From: Desulfuromonadales bacterium
Lineage (GTDB): Bacteria > Desulfobacterota > Desulfuromonadia > Geobacterales > Pseudopelobacteraceae
Assembly: GCA_013349325.1 (NCBI GenBank)
Contig: DUZX01000004.1
Location: 62,001-126,000 of the forward strand
DNA: 64,000 bases
Direction of reading: 5' to 3'
Positions 1-6,748 of the stretch are shown here, in pieces (positions within the stretch are counted from its first letter, which is position 1; each line of letters begins with the position of its first letter). Made by a program: the position numbers and the translations under genes. The notes beneath the pieces were generated by a model that did no database searches, was not told the origin of the DNA, and saw only the letters and a program-made list of their open reading frames with translations.

Positions 1-1146
1 GACCGCCCGACAGAAGTTGCCGACCCGGTGTTGTTCGAAAACGCCCGTCAGGACATCATGCGGCTGTTCAAGGCGTCTCCAGTCATATTCGGACCGCTGG
101 GGCTGTCCGAATTCGGTACGCCGGTCCTCGTAGATCTGATGGCCCAGCGCCGTATGACGCCGACAGACAACTTCCGGAAGACTCATTTCGAGCATACGGC
201 CAATTATTCCGGTCCGACCATGAAAGAGCGCTATCGAGCCAGAAAGGACGGCTGTTACGGCTGTCCGATCCAATGTAAAAAATCGACCGATAGCGGTACC
301 CCGCTCCCGGAATATGAGACCGCTTCCCACTTTGGTGCCCTTAACAACAACGCTGACCTGCCATCCATCATTGCAGCCAACAACCTCTGTAACGCATTAG
401 GCATCGACAGCATCTCGGCGGCGGCAACGCTTTCAGCCTGGGGAGAAATCAGGGGTGCATGTGCGACTACCGACCAGATAGCGGGACTCCTGCACGACAT
501 CGCCTATCGTCACGGTGATGGCGAACTGCTTGCGCTCGGCTCCCGCCGCCTGGCTGTGCAATTGAACCACCCTGAATGCTCCATGAGCGTAAAATCGCTG
601 GAGTTGCCTCCCTACGACCCGCGCGGTGCCTTCGGTATGGCGCTGGCGTACTGCACCAGCAATCGCGGCGGCTGTCATCTGGGCGCCTACCCGATCTCTC
701 ACGAAATCCTGCGCAAACCGGTGCCGACCGACCGCTTTTCATTATCCGGTAAAGCTCGTATTATCAGCATTGCCGAGGACAGCTACGCCGCTATCGATTC
801 GATGGCGGCCTGCAAATTTTCCTTCTTCGGTGCCAGCTTGGAAGAGTACGCCCAGTTGCTGACCGCCGTCACCGGAGTGCCGTATTCGCCACTGCGCCTG
901 ATCGAAATCGGCAAACGGATCGTTATGACAGAGCGTTACTATAACTGCCGCAACGGCTTTTCGCGAGCAGACGATATGCTGCCGGAACGTTTTTTTACCG
1001 ACTCGGGGAGCAGCGGCGACGGCATCGCTATTCACCGGCTCGATCGGGCACGCTTTGAGGAGGAATTGGGTAAATATTACCGTATTCGCGGGTTGAATTC
1101 GGATGGCTGCTTTGAAGATACCGGCTTTCTGGAAAAGCAGCCCTGA
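1..1146 (+). CDS. Aldehyde:ferredoxin oxidoreductase, C-terminal part (5' end outside window)
   Basis: The reading frame is open from base 1, so the start lies upstream. The visible 381 residues begin in the conserved stretch around DRPTEVADPVLFENA. The motif GCYGCPIQC supplies three [4Fe-4S] cysteines and is followed by PEYET. The segment IDSMAACKF carries what I take to be the fourth cluster cysteine. These are hallmarks of the tungsten-pterin AOR family, cytoplasmic enzymes that oxidise aldehydes to acids with ferredoxin or interconvert activated acids and aldehydes. The C-terminus (ADDMLPERFF) is complete. The substrate cannot be told from the fragment; glyceraldehyde-3-phosphate or benzoyl-CoA specialists of the same family are not excluded. 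Confidence 0.88.
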   Translation, partial: DRPTEVADPVLFENARQDIMRLFKASPVIFGPLGLSEFGTPVLVDLMAQRRMTPTDNFRKTHFEHTANYSGPTMKERYRARKDGCYGCPIQCKKSTDSGTPLPEYETASHFGALNNNADLPSIIAANNLCNALGIDSISAAATLSAWGEIRGACATTDQIAGLLHDIAYRHGDGELLALGSRRLAVQLNHPECSMSVKSLELPPYDPRGAFGMALAYCTSNRGGCHLGAYPISHEILRKPVPTDRFSLSGKARIISIAEDSYAAIDSMAACKFSFFGASLEEYAQLLTAVTGVPYSPLRLIEIGKRIVMTERYYNCRNGFSRADDMLPERFFTDSGSSGDGIAIHRLDRARFEEELGKYYRIRGLNSDGCFEDTGFLEKQP

Positions 1147-1161
1147 ATTTGCTCGGGCAGA

Positions 1162-1223
1162 TTGACTCTTGCGATCACATTCTATAAATTATTCTATAAT
1201 AAACAATAGAAAAGGTGGCCAAC
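1162..1223 (+). promoter_or_regulatory. Putative promoter/operator of the RHH-PIN module
   Basis: TTGACT (1162-1167) lies 15 bases before TATAAA (1183-1188); a second TATAAT is at 1195-1200. The nonamer ATTCTATAA occurs twice, at 1179-1187 and 1191-1199, 12 bases apart, which would suit binding of a ribbon-helix-helix autorepressor. A Shine-Dalgarno-like AAAAGGTGG precedes the ATG at 1225. The operator role is an inference from the repeat and the adjacent antitoxin gene. Confidence 0.5.
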
Positions 1224-1224
1224 T

Positions 1225-1485
1225 ATGACTGTTTCAGCTCGACAGGCAAATTTTATGCTCCCCGATGACCTGCTCAATGACCTGAAGCAATTTGTTGGGC
1301 AGCGCCAGCAAAGCCGCTTTGTTGCTGAGGCACTGCGCAAGGAATTGCAGCGAGAAAAGATGAAGATTGCTTTGAAAACGAGTTTTGGAGCATGGAAAAG
1401 CGAAGACCATCCTGAGCTTCAGGGCGGCACTGACCATTATATTCGCACTCAGCGAAAATCTTCCAGATCTGAACGCTCCGCATGA
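1225..1485 (+). CDS. Ribbon-helix-helix (CopG-like) antitoxin
   Basis: This 86-residue protein has an N-terminal RHH pattern: a short beta strand (QANFMLP), then DDLLNDLKQFVGQRQQSRFVA and an amphipathic helix. The charged C-terminal tail would bind and neutralise the toxin. The ATG follows a good ribosome binding site, and the stop overlaps the start of the downstream PIN gene by four bases (ATGA), the usual coupling for antitoxin-toxin pairs. Family practice and the doubled ATTCTATAA upstream suggest it represses its own promoter. Function is inferred from fold and context. Confidence 0.75.
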   Translation: MTVSARQANFMLPDDLLNDLKQFVGQRQQSRFVAEALRKELQREKMKIALKTSFGAWKSEDHPELQGGTDHYIRTQRKSSRSERSA

Positions 1486-1862
1486 GTAGCTTGCTTCTGG
1501 ATACCGATATTCTTATCAATCTGTTGCGGGGCAATGCCGTTGCGCAGGGTTTTATTGCAGGCAATCTGGAGGAGAACGAGCTGCTCTGCTCAGTGATTTC
1601 AGTAGCAGAAATTTGGGCCGGTATGCGCCCTCACGAGGAACTGGCGACGAGAAGACTGGTTGACGCGCTTAAAGTGGTTGATGTAAATCGGACTATTGCA
1701 ATGAAAGCTGGGAGTTTTAAAGGAACAACGAAAAGCCACTCACTGGAACTGGATGATTGCATGATTGCCGCTACAGCTTTTTGCACGGGTGCGACTCTGG
1801 CAACTGGCATTGGCAAACATTATCCGATGAAGGAAATTCGTATCATAGTTGTGGCTATGTAG
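1482..1862 (+). CDS. vapC: PIN-domain toxin (VapC-like)
   Basis: This 126-residue PIN ribonuclease carries the expected acidic residues in order: LLDTDILINLL near the N-terminus, the Glu in VAEIWAG, and the paired acids in ELDDCMIAA. It ends with the ATG(I)GKHYP segment typical of the family, and its length is normal for VapC. VapC toxins are Mg-dependent RNases that cut tRNA or rRNA when the antitoxin is lost. The gene overlaps its antitoxin by four bases and appears intact. Its stop abuts the beheaded brnT fragment, suggesting that this module arrived at the site where brnT was cut. Confidence 0.85.
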   Translation: MSSLLLDTDILINLLRGNAVAQGFIAGNLEENELLCSVISVAEIWAGMRPHEELATRRLVDALKVVDVNRTIAMKAGSFKGTTKSHSLELDDCMIAATAFCTGATLATGIGKHYPMKEIRIIVVAM

Positions 1863-1999
1863 GCTTTTTTGTAACAGGTCAAACCGGCGAAGGGCGATTA
1901 CTACGAGTAACATTCACCATTCGTACTAACAAAATCAGGGTCATATCCGTCCGGGACATGCACCGAAAGGAGCGTACCGTATATGAGCAAGAAGCTTAA
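1862..1999 (+). pseudogene. brnT: 3' fragment of a brnT toxin gene
   Basis: Translation from 1862 gives 45 residues beginning GFFVTGQTGEGRLLRV and containing IRVISVRDMHRKERTVYE. This matches the conserved C-terminal half of BrnT toxins, whose usual ending reads IRIISARxAxxxERxxYE. The N-terminal half of the normal roughly 90-residue protein is missing, and no start codon or binding site precedes the fragment. It overlaps the start of the brnA-like gene at 1983, as in intact brnTA operons. The break lies directly at the stop codon of the PIN gene. Confidence 0.75.
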
Positions 2000-2264
2000 A
2001 GATATACCGAAGTTTGCCAACGAAGCGGAGGAGCGTGAATTCTGGCTGACTCACGACACAACCGATTACCTTGACTGGTCGAAAGCAAGGAAAGTTACCT
2101 TTGCGAACCTGAAACCAACTACCCAGTCTATTTCTCTTCGTTTACCGCTTTGGATGCTCGATTCCATCAAGTCCACTGCCAACCGCCAGGATGTGCCGTA
2201 TCAATCGCTTATCAAAGTTTGGTTGAACGAAAAGCTGGAAGAAGTACATCTCGGAGTCAAGTGA
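1983..2264 (+). CDS. brnA: BrnA-like antitoxin (CopG_antitoxin family)
   Basis: The 93-residue product has the layout of BrnA: an acidic N-terminus with FANEAEEREFWLTHDTTDYLDW, then a C-terminal ribbon-helix-helix with SISLRLPLWMLDSIKSTAN and VPYQSLIKVWL. A ribosome binding site (AAAGGAG) precedes the ATG. It lies 16 bases inside the end of the brnT fragment, the standard overlap. Since BrnT is truncated, this is now an orphan antitoxin. It may still bind its operator, but the promoter that lay before brnT has gone, so expression would depend on readthrough from the PIN module. Confidence 0.8.
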   Translation: MSKKLKDIPKFANEAEEREFWLTHDTTDYLDWSKARKVTFANLKPTTQSISLRLPLWMLDSIKSTANRQDVPYQSLIKVWLNEKLEEVHLGVK

Positions 2265-2410
2265 TGGCTGCAGCGATAGGAGATTAAAAACTGTTTTAGT
2301 GTTTGTAGAATAAATGTTCCATTTGTGAGGATCACCGGTTCACGCGCGTACGCGCGGGGGGGCTGGTCAATAACATGTTGAATCTATTTCGAAGAAGCAT
2401 TGGAGGAAGT

Positions 2411-3529
2411 ATGTCTGATGTGTATGTGAAGGGCCATTTTAGAAAAGGCAAATGGATCGCCGCCCATTACAAAACAAGCCCTGAAAAGGGAAATCCTTAC
2501 AAAAACTATAGTTACCCCGGAAATTACAATCCATATAAACGTGAATACGCCCCAGGTAGCAGGGAGTCGTATTTGTACAATAATTATGAAAAAGAGAGAA
2601 ACAATCTAAATACGTTCTCTAATTTCTCGTCTAATCGCACACAACATAATGGAAATGTGGCTGACAGAAGTAGCACCTTTTCTAGAAGCCCATCATATGC
2701 AGAGCAAAAATCAGCTATTGATCAAGCTTTATCTAAAGGGAAAATCAACGAAGCTCTTGCTCTCGCTTTGGACTATCTCAAAAACAATCCATATGATGCT
2801 GGTATATATACAATAATTGCAAAAATATACGTTCTCCTTGGTGATTACGACAAAGCGATTCAATATTACAAACACAGAATTAATTTTGGTTCAAATCATC
2901 GGAAAATTTATCACGGTATTGCGTCATGTTATTCAAAATTGAAACTCTACCGTGAAGCAATAACAAACTACCGTACTGTAATTGAAAAACAAGTTTCAGT
3001 TCATGCCGACGAGTTGCATACAGATTCTCTTTATAATATCGGTTTATCATACATTGAATTAAATGAGCCAGTTCAGGCAATCAATTATATCAGTAAGCTA
3101 ATACCTGATGGTACCGATTTAGGCCACGCTTATTGCGAGAGAGGAAGAGCCTACCTATTATCAGGAGAAACAAAGCTGGCTTTAGCAGACTTCGAAAAAG
3201 CTATAAAAACTGTAACAACCGATTTTGATGTAATTTATAAAATTATAAAGTATTTGTGTTTCAATAAGATGTTCGATTATGCCGAGAAGATTCTACTCTT
3301 TTTAGAAAGAATACGACCAGATGCATTAGAAACTAAATTATGCCGTACAATCCTAGTTCATGAAACTGAAGCTGCCAATAACGAAGGCTATGCAGGGCCT
3401 GTTCGAAGCACTCCTACCATAGAAGAGAAAAAACAATTACATGAATTCAGTAACCGAGATATTTGCATCCATTGTGGTATGTCAAAAAAATACTCTGAAG
3501 GTTTTCACAAATACACATGCAGGAAGTGA
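2411..3529 (+). CDS. TPR protein with C-terminal Cys/His motif, AT-rich
   Basis: I do not recognise a named family. The ATG at 2411 follows GGAGG, so it is preferred over the ATG at 2375. The N-terminus (DVYVKGHFRKGKWIAAH) resembles small domains with a G-x-x-R-x-G-K pattern. A low-complexity Asn/Tyr/Ser stretch follows, and then about four tetratricopeptide-like helical repeats (for example ALALDYLKNNPYDAGIYTI and GDYDKAIQYYKHR). The last 25 residues contain CIHCGMSKKYSEGFHKYTC, a likely zinc-binding knuckle. The gene is clearly more AT-rich than its neighbours, which suggests acquisition. A scaffold role is only a guess. Confidence 0.7.
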   Translation: MSDVYVKGHFRKGKWIAAHYKTSPEKGNPYKNYSYPGNYNPYKREYAPGSRESYLYNNYEKERNNLNTFSNFSSNRTQHNGNVADRSSTFSRSPSYAEQKSAIDQALSKGKINEALALALDYLKNNPYDAGIYTIIAKIYVLLGDYDKAIQYYKHRINFGSNHRKIYHGIASCYSKLKLYREAITNYRTVIEKQVSVHADELHTDSLYNIGLSYIELNEPVQAINYISKLIPDGTDLGHAYCERGRAYLLSGETKLALADFEKAIKTVTTDFDVIYKIIKYLCFNKMFDYAEKILLFLERIRPDALETKLCRTILVHETEAANNEGYAGPVRSTPTIEEKKQLHEFSNRDICIHCGMSKKYSEGFHKYTCRK

Positions 3530-3604
3530 CTCCCGAAGGGGCTAGACCTACGCATTTGACAAAACCAGAAAACCAACGACGAGAACATCAAATATTCAAC
3601 AAAC

Positions 3605-3739
3605 GGCAGCACCGGTCAGCGGGAAAAAGCTCCCGCCGAGCCGGTGTGCCTTATCACGTTATCGCGACACGATGTCGCGTTTAAGACTGTCTGGCTGAAT
3701 CCCGTGAGGTTCTGACCAGACCCCGTGTTTCCCCACGGG
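3605..3739. other. Structured intergenic stretch with three hairpins
   Basis: The 347-base gap between the TPR gene and the transposase has no open frame of note but is rich in inverted repeats. One long hairpin pairs GGCA...CACCGG...GCGGGA with TCCCGC...CCGGTG...TGCC (3605-3650). A perfect 7-bp stem, CGCGACA/TGTCGCG, is at 3663-3679. A third stem, CCCGTG/CACGGG, is at 3722-3739. A second CCCGTG at 3701-3706 could compete for the same CACGGG arm. It could be an RNA, a terminator cluster or a mobile-element end; I do not match it to a known family. Confidence 0.4.
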
Positions 3740-3835
3740 TATCATCCAGAGAGAAACGTAACAAGTGAATCGGCTCAAATCGACGTAAATTTAGTATTTT
3801 ACGAGACACTATCTTATGGATATTTAAATTTGATT

Positions 3836-3862
3836 GGTAGGAGCGGCTTGCAGCCGCGATTT
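3836..3862. repeat. REP palindrome upstream of RAYT gene
   Basis: GTAGGAGCGGCTTGCAGCCG continues to CGAT here. The core is GCGGCT-TGC-AGCCGC (3843-3857). The same sequence recurs downstream of the transposase at 4389 and, in varied form, at 11461. This is the usual arrangement of RAYT genes and their REP substrates. Confidence 0.75.
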
Positions 3863-3876
3863 TCGGTGCTGAAATA

Positions 3877-4359
3877 ATGACATTACAACATCACGGCAAA
3901 AACCTTCGTAGAGGCAGAGTATCCATCACTGGACAAGTGTACGCCATAACCAGCGTTACCCATAATCGGACCAGTTTTTTCAAAGATATTTTCCTCGCCA
4001 GGATAGTCATCAACGCAATGCGCTTTCACCATGATCATGGAAACGTTGAGAGTTTCGCCTTTGTTGTCATGCCGGATCATTTTCACTGGATGTTCTGCTT
4101 GTCAGACAAAATAGATTTAGCCGGTCTGATGCAGTCAGTAAAAGGATTTTCAGCTCGTGAGATAAAGCGGAAAATCGGTGGTGATGTTGAAGCAGTTTGG
4201 CAAGAAGGATATTTTGACCATGCCTTACGAACAGACGAGAATGTAAAAATATTTGCAAGGTATCTGATCATGAATCCGGTACGAGCCGGATTGGTGAAAA
4301 ATATCTGGATGTATCCGTTGTGGGACGCAATGTGGGTTGATGGTGAAGATGGTTTGTAG
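3877..4359 (+). CDS. REP-associated tyrosine transposase (RAYT, Y1/HUH family)
   Basis: The 160-residue protein carries the HUH motif in VVMPDHFHWMF, the middle lysine-rich SVKGFSAREI segment, and the tyrosine region FARYLIMNPVRAGLV that would form the covalent DNA intermediate. These are the landmarks of TnpA-REP proteins, single-strand DNA nucleases that mobilise REP palindromes. REP sequences flank it at 3836-3862 and 4389-4470, supporting a working RAYT/REP pair. Length and catalytic residues look intact. Its product sits among decayed toxin genes, so it may have helped rearrange this patch; that link is inference. Confidence 0.87.
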   Translation: MTLQHHGKNLRRGRVSITGQVYAITSVTHNRTSFFKDIFLARIVINAMRFHHDHGNVESFAFVVMPDHFHWMFCLSDKIDLAGLMQSVKGFSAREIKRKIGGDVEAVWQEGYFDHALRTDENVKIFARYLIMNPVRAGLVKNIWMYPLWDAMWVDGEDGL

Positions 4360-4388
4360 AATTTCGTGGGTACTACACTACGCTTCCG

Positions 4389-4470
4389 TGGGAGCGGCTT
4401 GCAGCCGCGATTGTCGCGATGGCCACAATTTTTGCTATAGCAGCAATCGCGGCAGCATGCCGCTCCTACG
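4389..4470. repeat. BIME: two REP palindromes head to head
   Basis: A forward REP (GGAGCGGCTTGCAGCCGCGA, about 4391-4410) faces an inverted copy (AATCGCGGCAGCATGCCGCT, about 4445-4464, ending CCTAC at 4469). About 30 bases separate them. Together with the single REP before the transposase this forms the classic RAYT setting. A related pair is at 11461-11542. Confidence 0.75.
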
Positions 4471-4515
4471 TGAAGATGAGTTGATTGAATGTGCATGCTG
4501 AGCAAAGGTTAAACC

Positions 4516-4605
4516 GTGAATTTACTCAAAGACTTCCTCGCAAAACCTCAATCCCCGCCCACACACACCGGCAACAAAAAAACCGGTGAACTGGAGCAGA
4601 CATAA
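4516..4605 (+). pseudogene. Remnant duplicate of the yraN 5' end
   Basis: A GTG-started frame of 29 codons reads MNLLKDFLAKPQSPPTHTGN then KKTGELEQT and stops. It parallels the start of intact yraN at 6314 (MNFLNNLFAKTPSPPPHTGN then KKTGELGEE). The DNA is identical over 33 bases (4562-4594 and 6360-6392) and diverged before that. Homology ends exactly where the tandem 31-bp repeat begins. The 1.8 kb between the copies holds only mobile and toxin-antitoxin material. Confidence 0.75.
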
Positions 4606-4654
4606 GGGGACAGGCACCAAATAGGAGCAGACATAAGGGGACAGGCACCAAATA
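4593..4654. repeat. 31-bp unit duplicated in tandem
   Basis: The unit beginning GGAGCAGACATAAGGGGACA and ending in GGCACCAAATA occurs at 4593-4623 and again, without change, at 4624-4654. The second copy forms the left end of the MITE-like element below. Confidence 0.85.
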
Positions 4655-4815
4655 GGATAACAGAAAGATGTCAAGATCAGCCAGAGCATTAGCCGACAAC
4701 TGTTACTATCACCTGACCAATCGTGGCGATGCGCGATTGGGACTTGGATCAACTTTAAGGCGACGAGGGTGGCAACCAGGACGGAAAAGGAAAGAATATT
4801 AGGTGCCTGTCCCCT
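4636..4815. mobile_element. MITE-like relic with 14-bp terminal inverted repeats
   Basis: AGGGGACAGGCACC at 4636-4649 is matched perfectly in reverse by GGTGCCTGTCCCCT at 4802-4815. Between them lies a collapsed transposase frame. The arrangement (inverted GGTGCCTGTCCCC ends around a Y1 transposase) is one I know from other genomes as a RAYT-type element; here only a non-autonomous derivative is left. Confidence 0.65.
4668..4802 (+). pseudogene. Internally deleted Y1 (RAYT-type) transposase
   Basis: The 44-codon frame joins the N-terminus of a Y1 transposase (MSRSARALADNCYYHLTNRG) in frame to its usual C-terminus (RLGLGSTLRRRGWQPGRKRK). The HUH motif and catalytic tyrosine, normally in the missing middle of about 150-190 residues, are absent. 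The frame stays open across the junction, at about codon 22. It is not catalytically competent. Its family differs from the intact RAYT at 3877, so two RAYT types have visited this locus. Confidence 0.7.
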
Positions 4816-4870
4816 ATAGGTATCCCCTATAGGTATTCCTTATAGGTATCCCCTTATTTATAGGTATCTG
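4815..4870. repeat. 13-bp tandem repeat, TATAGGTATCCCC
   Basis: Three consecutive copies start at 4815, 4828 (TATAGGTATTCCT) and 4841; a fourth (TATAGGTATCTG) begins at 4859 after five spacer bases. The array lies at the right edge of the MITE-like element. Confidence 0.8.
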
Positions 4871-4872
4871 AA

Positions 4873-5004
4873 ATCAAGGTTAAAGTTCAAGGATATAGCG
4901 AATGGTTTGGTCTACATTTCTCTGACGGGAAACTCGACTCAGTTATGAAACAGTACAATCTCAAAAAAGGCGGCTCAGAAAAACAAATCATGAAAATTAT
5001 ATAG
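4873..5004 (+). pseudogene. 3' fragment of an unidentified gene
   Basis: After the tandem repeat, a 43-codon frame reads IKVKVQGYSEWFGLHFSDGK then LDSVMKQYNLKKGGSEKQIM and KII before a stop. The codon use looks like protein, but the frame is closed just upstream by a stop inside the repeat array. I read it as the tail of a gene cut by the mobile element. I do not recognise the family. The next 130 bases (5005-5135) hold nothing I can name apart from the ribosome binding site for the following gene. Confidence 0.45.
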
Positions 5005-5135
5005 TTACACGCAAGCCAAGGATCTATATCCAGTCGAATGGCTGGATAATTGAAGCTTACAAATACTGATGTCTCATGTATTCGTTAAATCGTAAAATTT
5101 CGTAAAATCTGTATCAATAGAGAGGTGTTCTATCT

Positions 5136-5363
5136 ATGCAACCTATTAGACAAATATTTAACGATGCCCCTCCAACATTTCAACTGCCGGTGGAACTTCA
5201 TCATAAGAGACTCGAGATAATTATTTGGCCTCTTCCAGAACAAGCAACTCCAGCACCAAAATCATTCAAGTCATTACTTATGAAAATGCCAAACGTTGGA
5301 AGCGATAGCGACTTTGCCCGCCAGCGAGATTTCGGTCGTGGAGGCGAAAAATGGGATATCTGA
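5136..5363 (+). CDS. Small antitoxin paired with FitB-like PIN toxin
   Basis: This 75-residue protein contains PPTFQLPVELHHKRLEIIIWPL, a pattern common in short antitoxins encoded before PIN toxins (DUF2281-like proteins). A flexible acidic/basic tail follows. GAGAGGTG lies upstream of the ATG. It overlaps the downstream toxin gene by 13 bases, so the two should be translated together. DNA-binding was not directly seen. Antitoxin identity rests mainly on context and size. Confidence 0.65.
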   Translation: MQPIRQIFNDAPPTFQLPVELHHKRLEIIIWPLPEQATPAPKSFKSLLMKMPNVGSDSDFARQRDFGRGGEKWDI

Positions 5364-5767
5364 TTGACACGAATGTGCTTTCAGAACTTCGCAAAGGCTC
5401 AAAGATGGATAAGAATGTGCGAGTTTGGTTTGATAAGGTTCCTGCAGACGACATATATCTTTCAACTCTGGTGGTAGGAGAGGTTCGTCACGGAATTGAG
5501 CTGTTACGCCGCCGAGATCCGAAAGCCGCAATTCGGCTGGACACTTGGCTTGCTGAAGTACAGAAAGACACAGGAGACCGGATTCTACCTGTTACGAACA
5601 TAATTTCCGAACAGTGGGGGCGTTTCGGTGTCCCTGATCCGGTTTCAGTTATTGACGGCCTAATGGCCGCAACAGCAATGGTTCATGGACATATTTTGGT
5701 GACACGCAATGTCCGTGATATTGAGCAAACAGGTGTGAACTTCATAAACCCCTTCTATCATAAATAA
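5351..5767 (+). CDS. PIN-domain toxin, FitB/VapC type
   Basis: The 138-residue protein begins GYLIDTNVLSELRKG, the typical FitB-like N-terminus with the first catalytic Asp. It continues with the Glu in VVGEVRHGI, the Asp in SVIDGLMAATA and the Asn/Asp region VTRNVRDIEQTGV. Its length fits the family. PIN toxins cleave RNA and are held inactive by the partner antitoxin just upstream. It seems intact, which makes this one of two complete modules in the patch. Confidence 0.85.
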   Translation: MGYLIDTNVLSELRKGSKMDKNVRVWFDKVPADDIYLSTLVVGEVRHGIELLRRRDPKAAIRLDTWLAEVQKDTGDRILPVTNIISEQWGRFGVPDPVSVIDGLMAATAMVHGHILVTRNVRDIEQTGVNFINPFYHK

Positions 5768-5872
5768 ATCGAGTAATCTGTTTTCAAACTCTTCCTGAAT
5801 GTGCCAGCCCGGAGAAAGACAAAAGTCGGTATTGGACAAACCGTCGATAGAGGCGAATAGGTAGATACATAA

Positions 5873-6198
5873 ATGGCAATACTTGACCGAGATTTGATGG
5901 TCGCTCGGAAACTGAAAGACCGTCTTTCCAGTGTCGTCACTCTCGTTGATTTCAAGGTATTTGGCTCCCGCGCCCGTGGCGATGCCGATGAATATTCCGA
6001 TCTGGATGTTTTTATCGAAGTTGAAGCGATTGATAAAGAACTGAAAGACAAGATTACCGATATCGCCTGGGAAGTCGGGTTCTACAAAAACTGCATACAT
6101 ATTTCACGCTGATTTTTACCAGGGATGAACCAGAGCAGTCACCAATTAGAATTTTGTCTATTGTGAAGGTTATTGCTGAAGAAGGAGTGAGGGTTTGA
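5873..6198 (+). pseudogene. MNT-type nucleotidyltransferase antitoxin, frameshifted
   Basis: The first frame (5873-6112) has the nucleotidyltransferase signature GSRARGDADEYSDLDVFIEV and then VGFYKNCIHIS, but stops early. Conserved sequence resumes in another frame from 6109: LIFTRDEPEQSPIRILSIVK, ending at TGA 6198. One lost base near 6107 (restoring IS-PLIF) would rejoin the two. MNT proteins silence HEPN RNase toxins by modifying them. The partner that follows is also damaged, so the module looks dead. Confidence 0.75.
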
Positions 6199-6314
6199 CT
6201 GAACTGGAAACACTCTTTACCTATCGGCTTCAAGAGGCTGATGAAACCGCATGGGATGCGACTCAAAAAGCCCGAGACTTTTTGAATGCCATCAAAGAAT
6301 TGATTGCTTCATAA
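6195..6314 (+). pseudogene. HEPN toxin remnant with internal deletion
   Basis: A TTG-started frame overlapping the MNT stop encodes 39 residues: TELETLFTYRLQEADETAWD followed by ATQKARDFLNAIKELIAS. The front resembles the N-terminal helix of HEPN proteins in MNT/HEPN pairs and the back their last helix. The central helices and the RNase motif (R-x4-6-H) are gone, a loss of roughly 80 residues. Its stop overlaps the yraN start (TAATG), so it may now serve only as a translated leader. Confidence 0.6.
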
Positions 6315-6739
6315 TGAATTTTCTCAATAATCTCTTCGCAAAAACTCCATCCCCTCCCCCACACACCGGCAACAAAAAAACCGGTGAACTGGGTGAAGAG
6401 GTTGCCACCAATTTCCTGACGGCACGCGGCTATCGGATTCTGGAACGCAACTTTCGTTGCAAGGGGGGCGAGGTCGATATCATCGCCCGCGACCCGGCTG
6501 ACAAGAGTCTGGTTTTTATCGAAGTAAAAGCCCGTCGCGGTCTTTCCTACGGCGTACCGCAGCTGGCGGTGACCCCCTTTAAACAGCGTCAGATTTCCAA
6601 AGCGGCGCTGACCTGGCTGGGCAAAAACCGGCTGCATGACACTAACGCACGGTTTGACGTTATCGCGATTCTGTTGCATACTGGCGGCCAGCATGCCATA
6701 GATCACATCAAGAACGCCTTTGATCTGGCCTATTCATAA
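6314..6739 (+). CDS. yraN: YraN family protein (UPF0102)
   Basis: The 141-residue product has the family core: GELGEEVATNFLTARGYRIL, RNFRCKGGEVDIIARD, and VFIEVKARRG, an endonuclease-like E...D...ExK arrangement. The biochemical role is not settled; the fold is that of Holliday-junction resolvase-like nucleases. The ATG at 6314 is chosen because the homologous N-terminus begins there and the upstream codons belong to the HEPN remnant. A damaged copy of its first 29 codons lies 1.8 kb upstream. It starts the plus-strand run leading into the NAD synthetase genes. Confidence 0.88.
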   Translation: MNFLNNLFAKTPSPPPHTGNKKTGELGEEVATNFLTARGYRILERNFRCKGGEVDIIARDPADKSLVFIEVKARRGLSYGVPQLAVTPFKQRQISKAALTWLGKNRLHDTNARFDVIAILLHTGGQHAIDHIKNAFDLAYS

Positions 6740-6748
6740 GGAGTTACC

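Noticed and set aside
4612-4870. CRISPR-like array from the 31-bp and 13-bp tandem units
   Set aside because: The units are adjacent without spacers and coincide with the ends of a RAYT relic.
5873-6198. Programmed frameshift in the MNT gene
   Set aside because: No slippery heptamer or downstream stimulatory stem is seen at the break, and the HEPN partner is also destroyed; decay is simpler.
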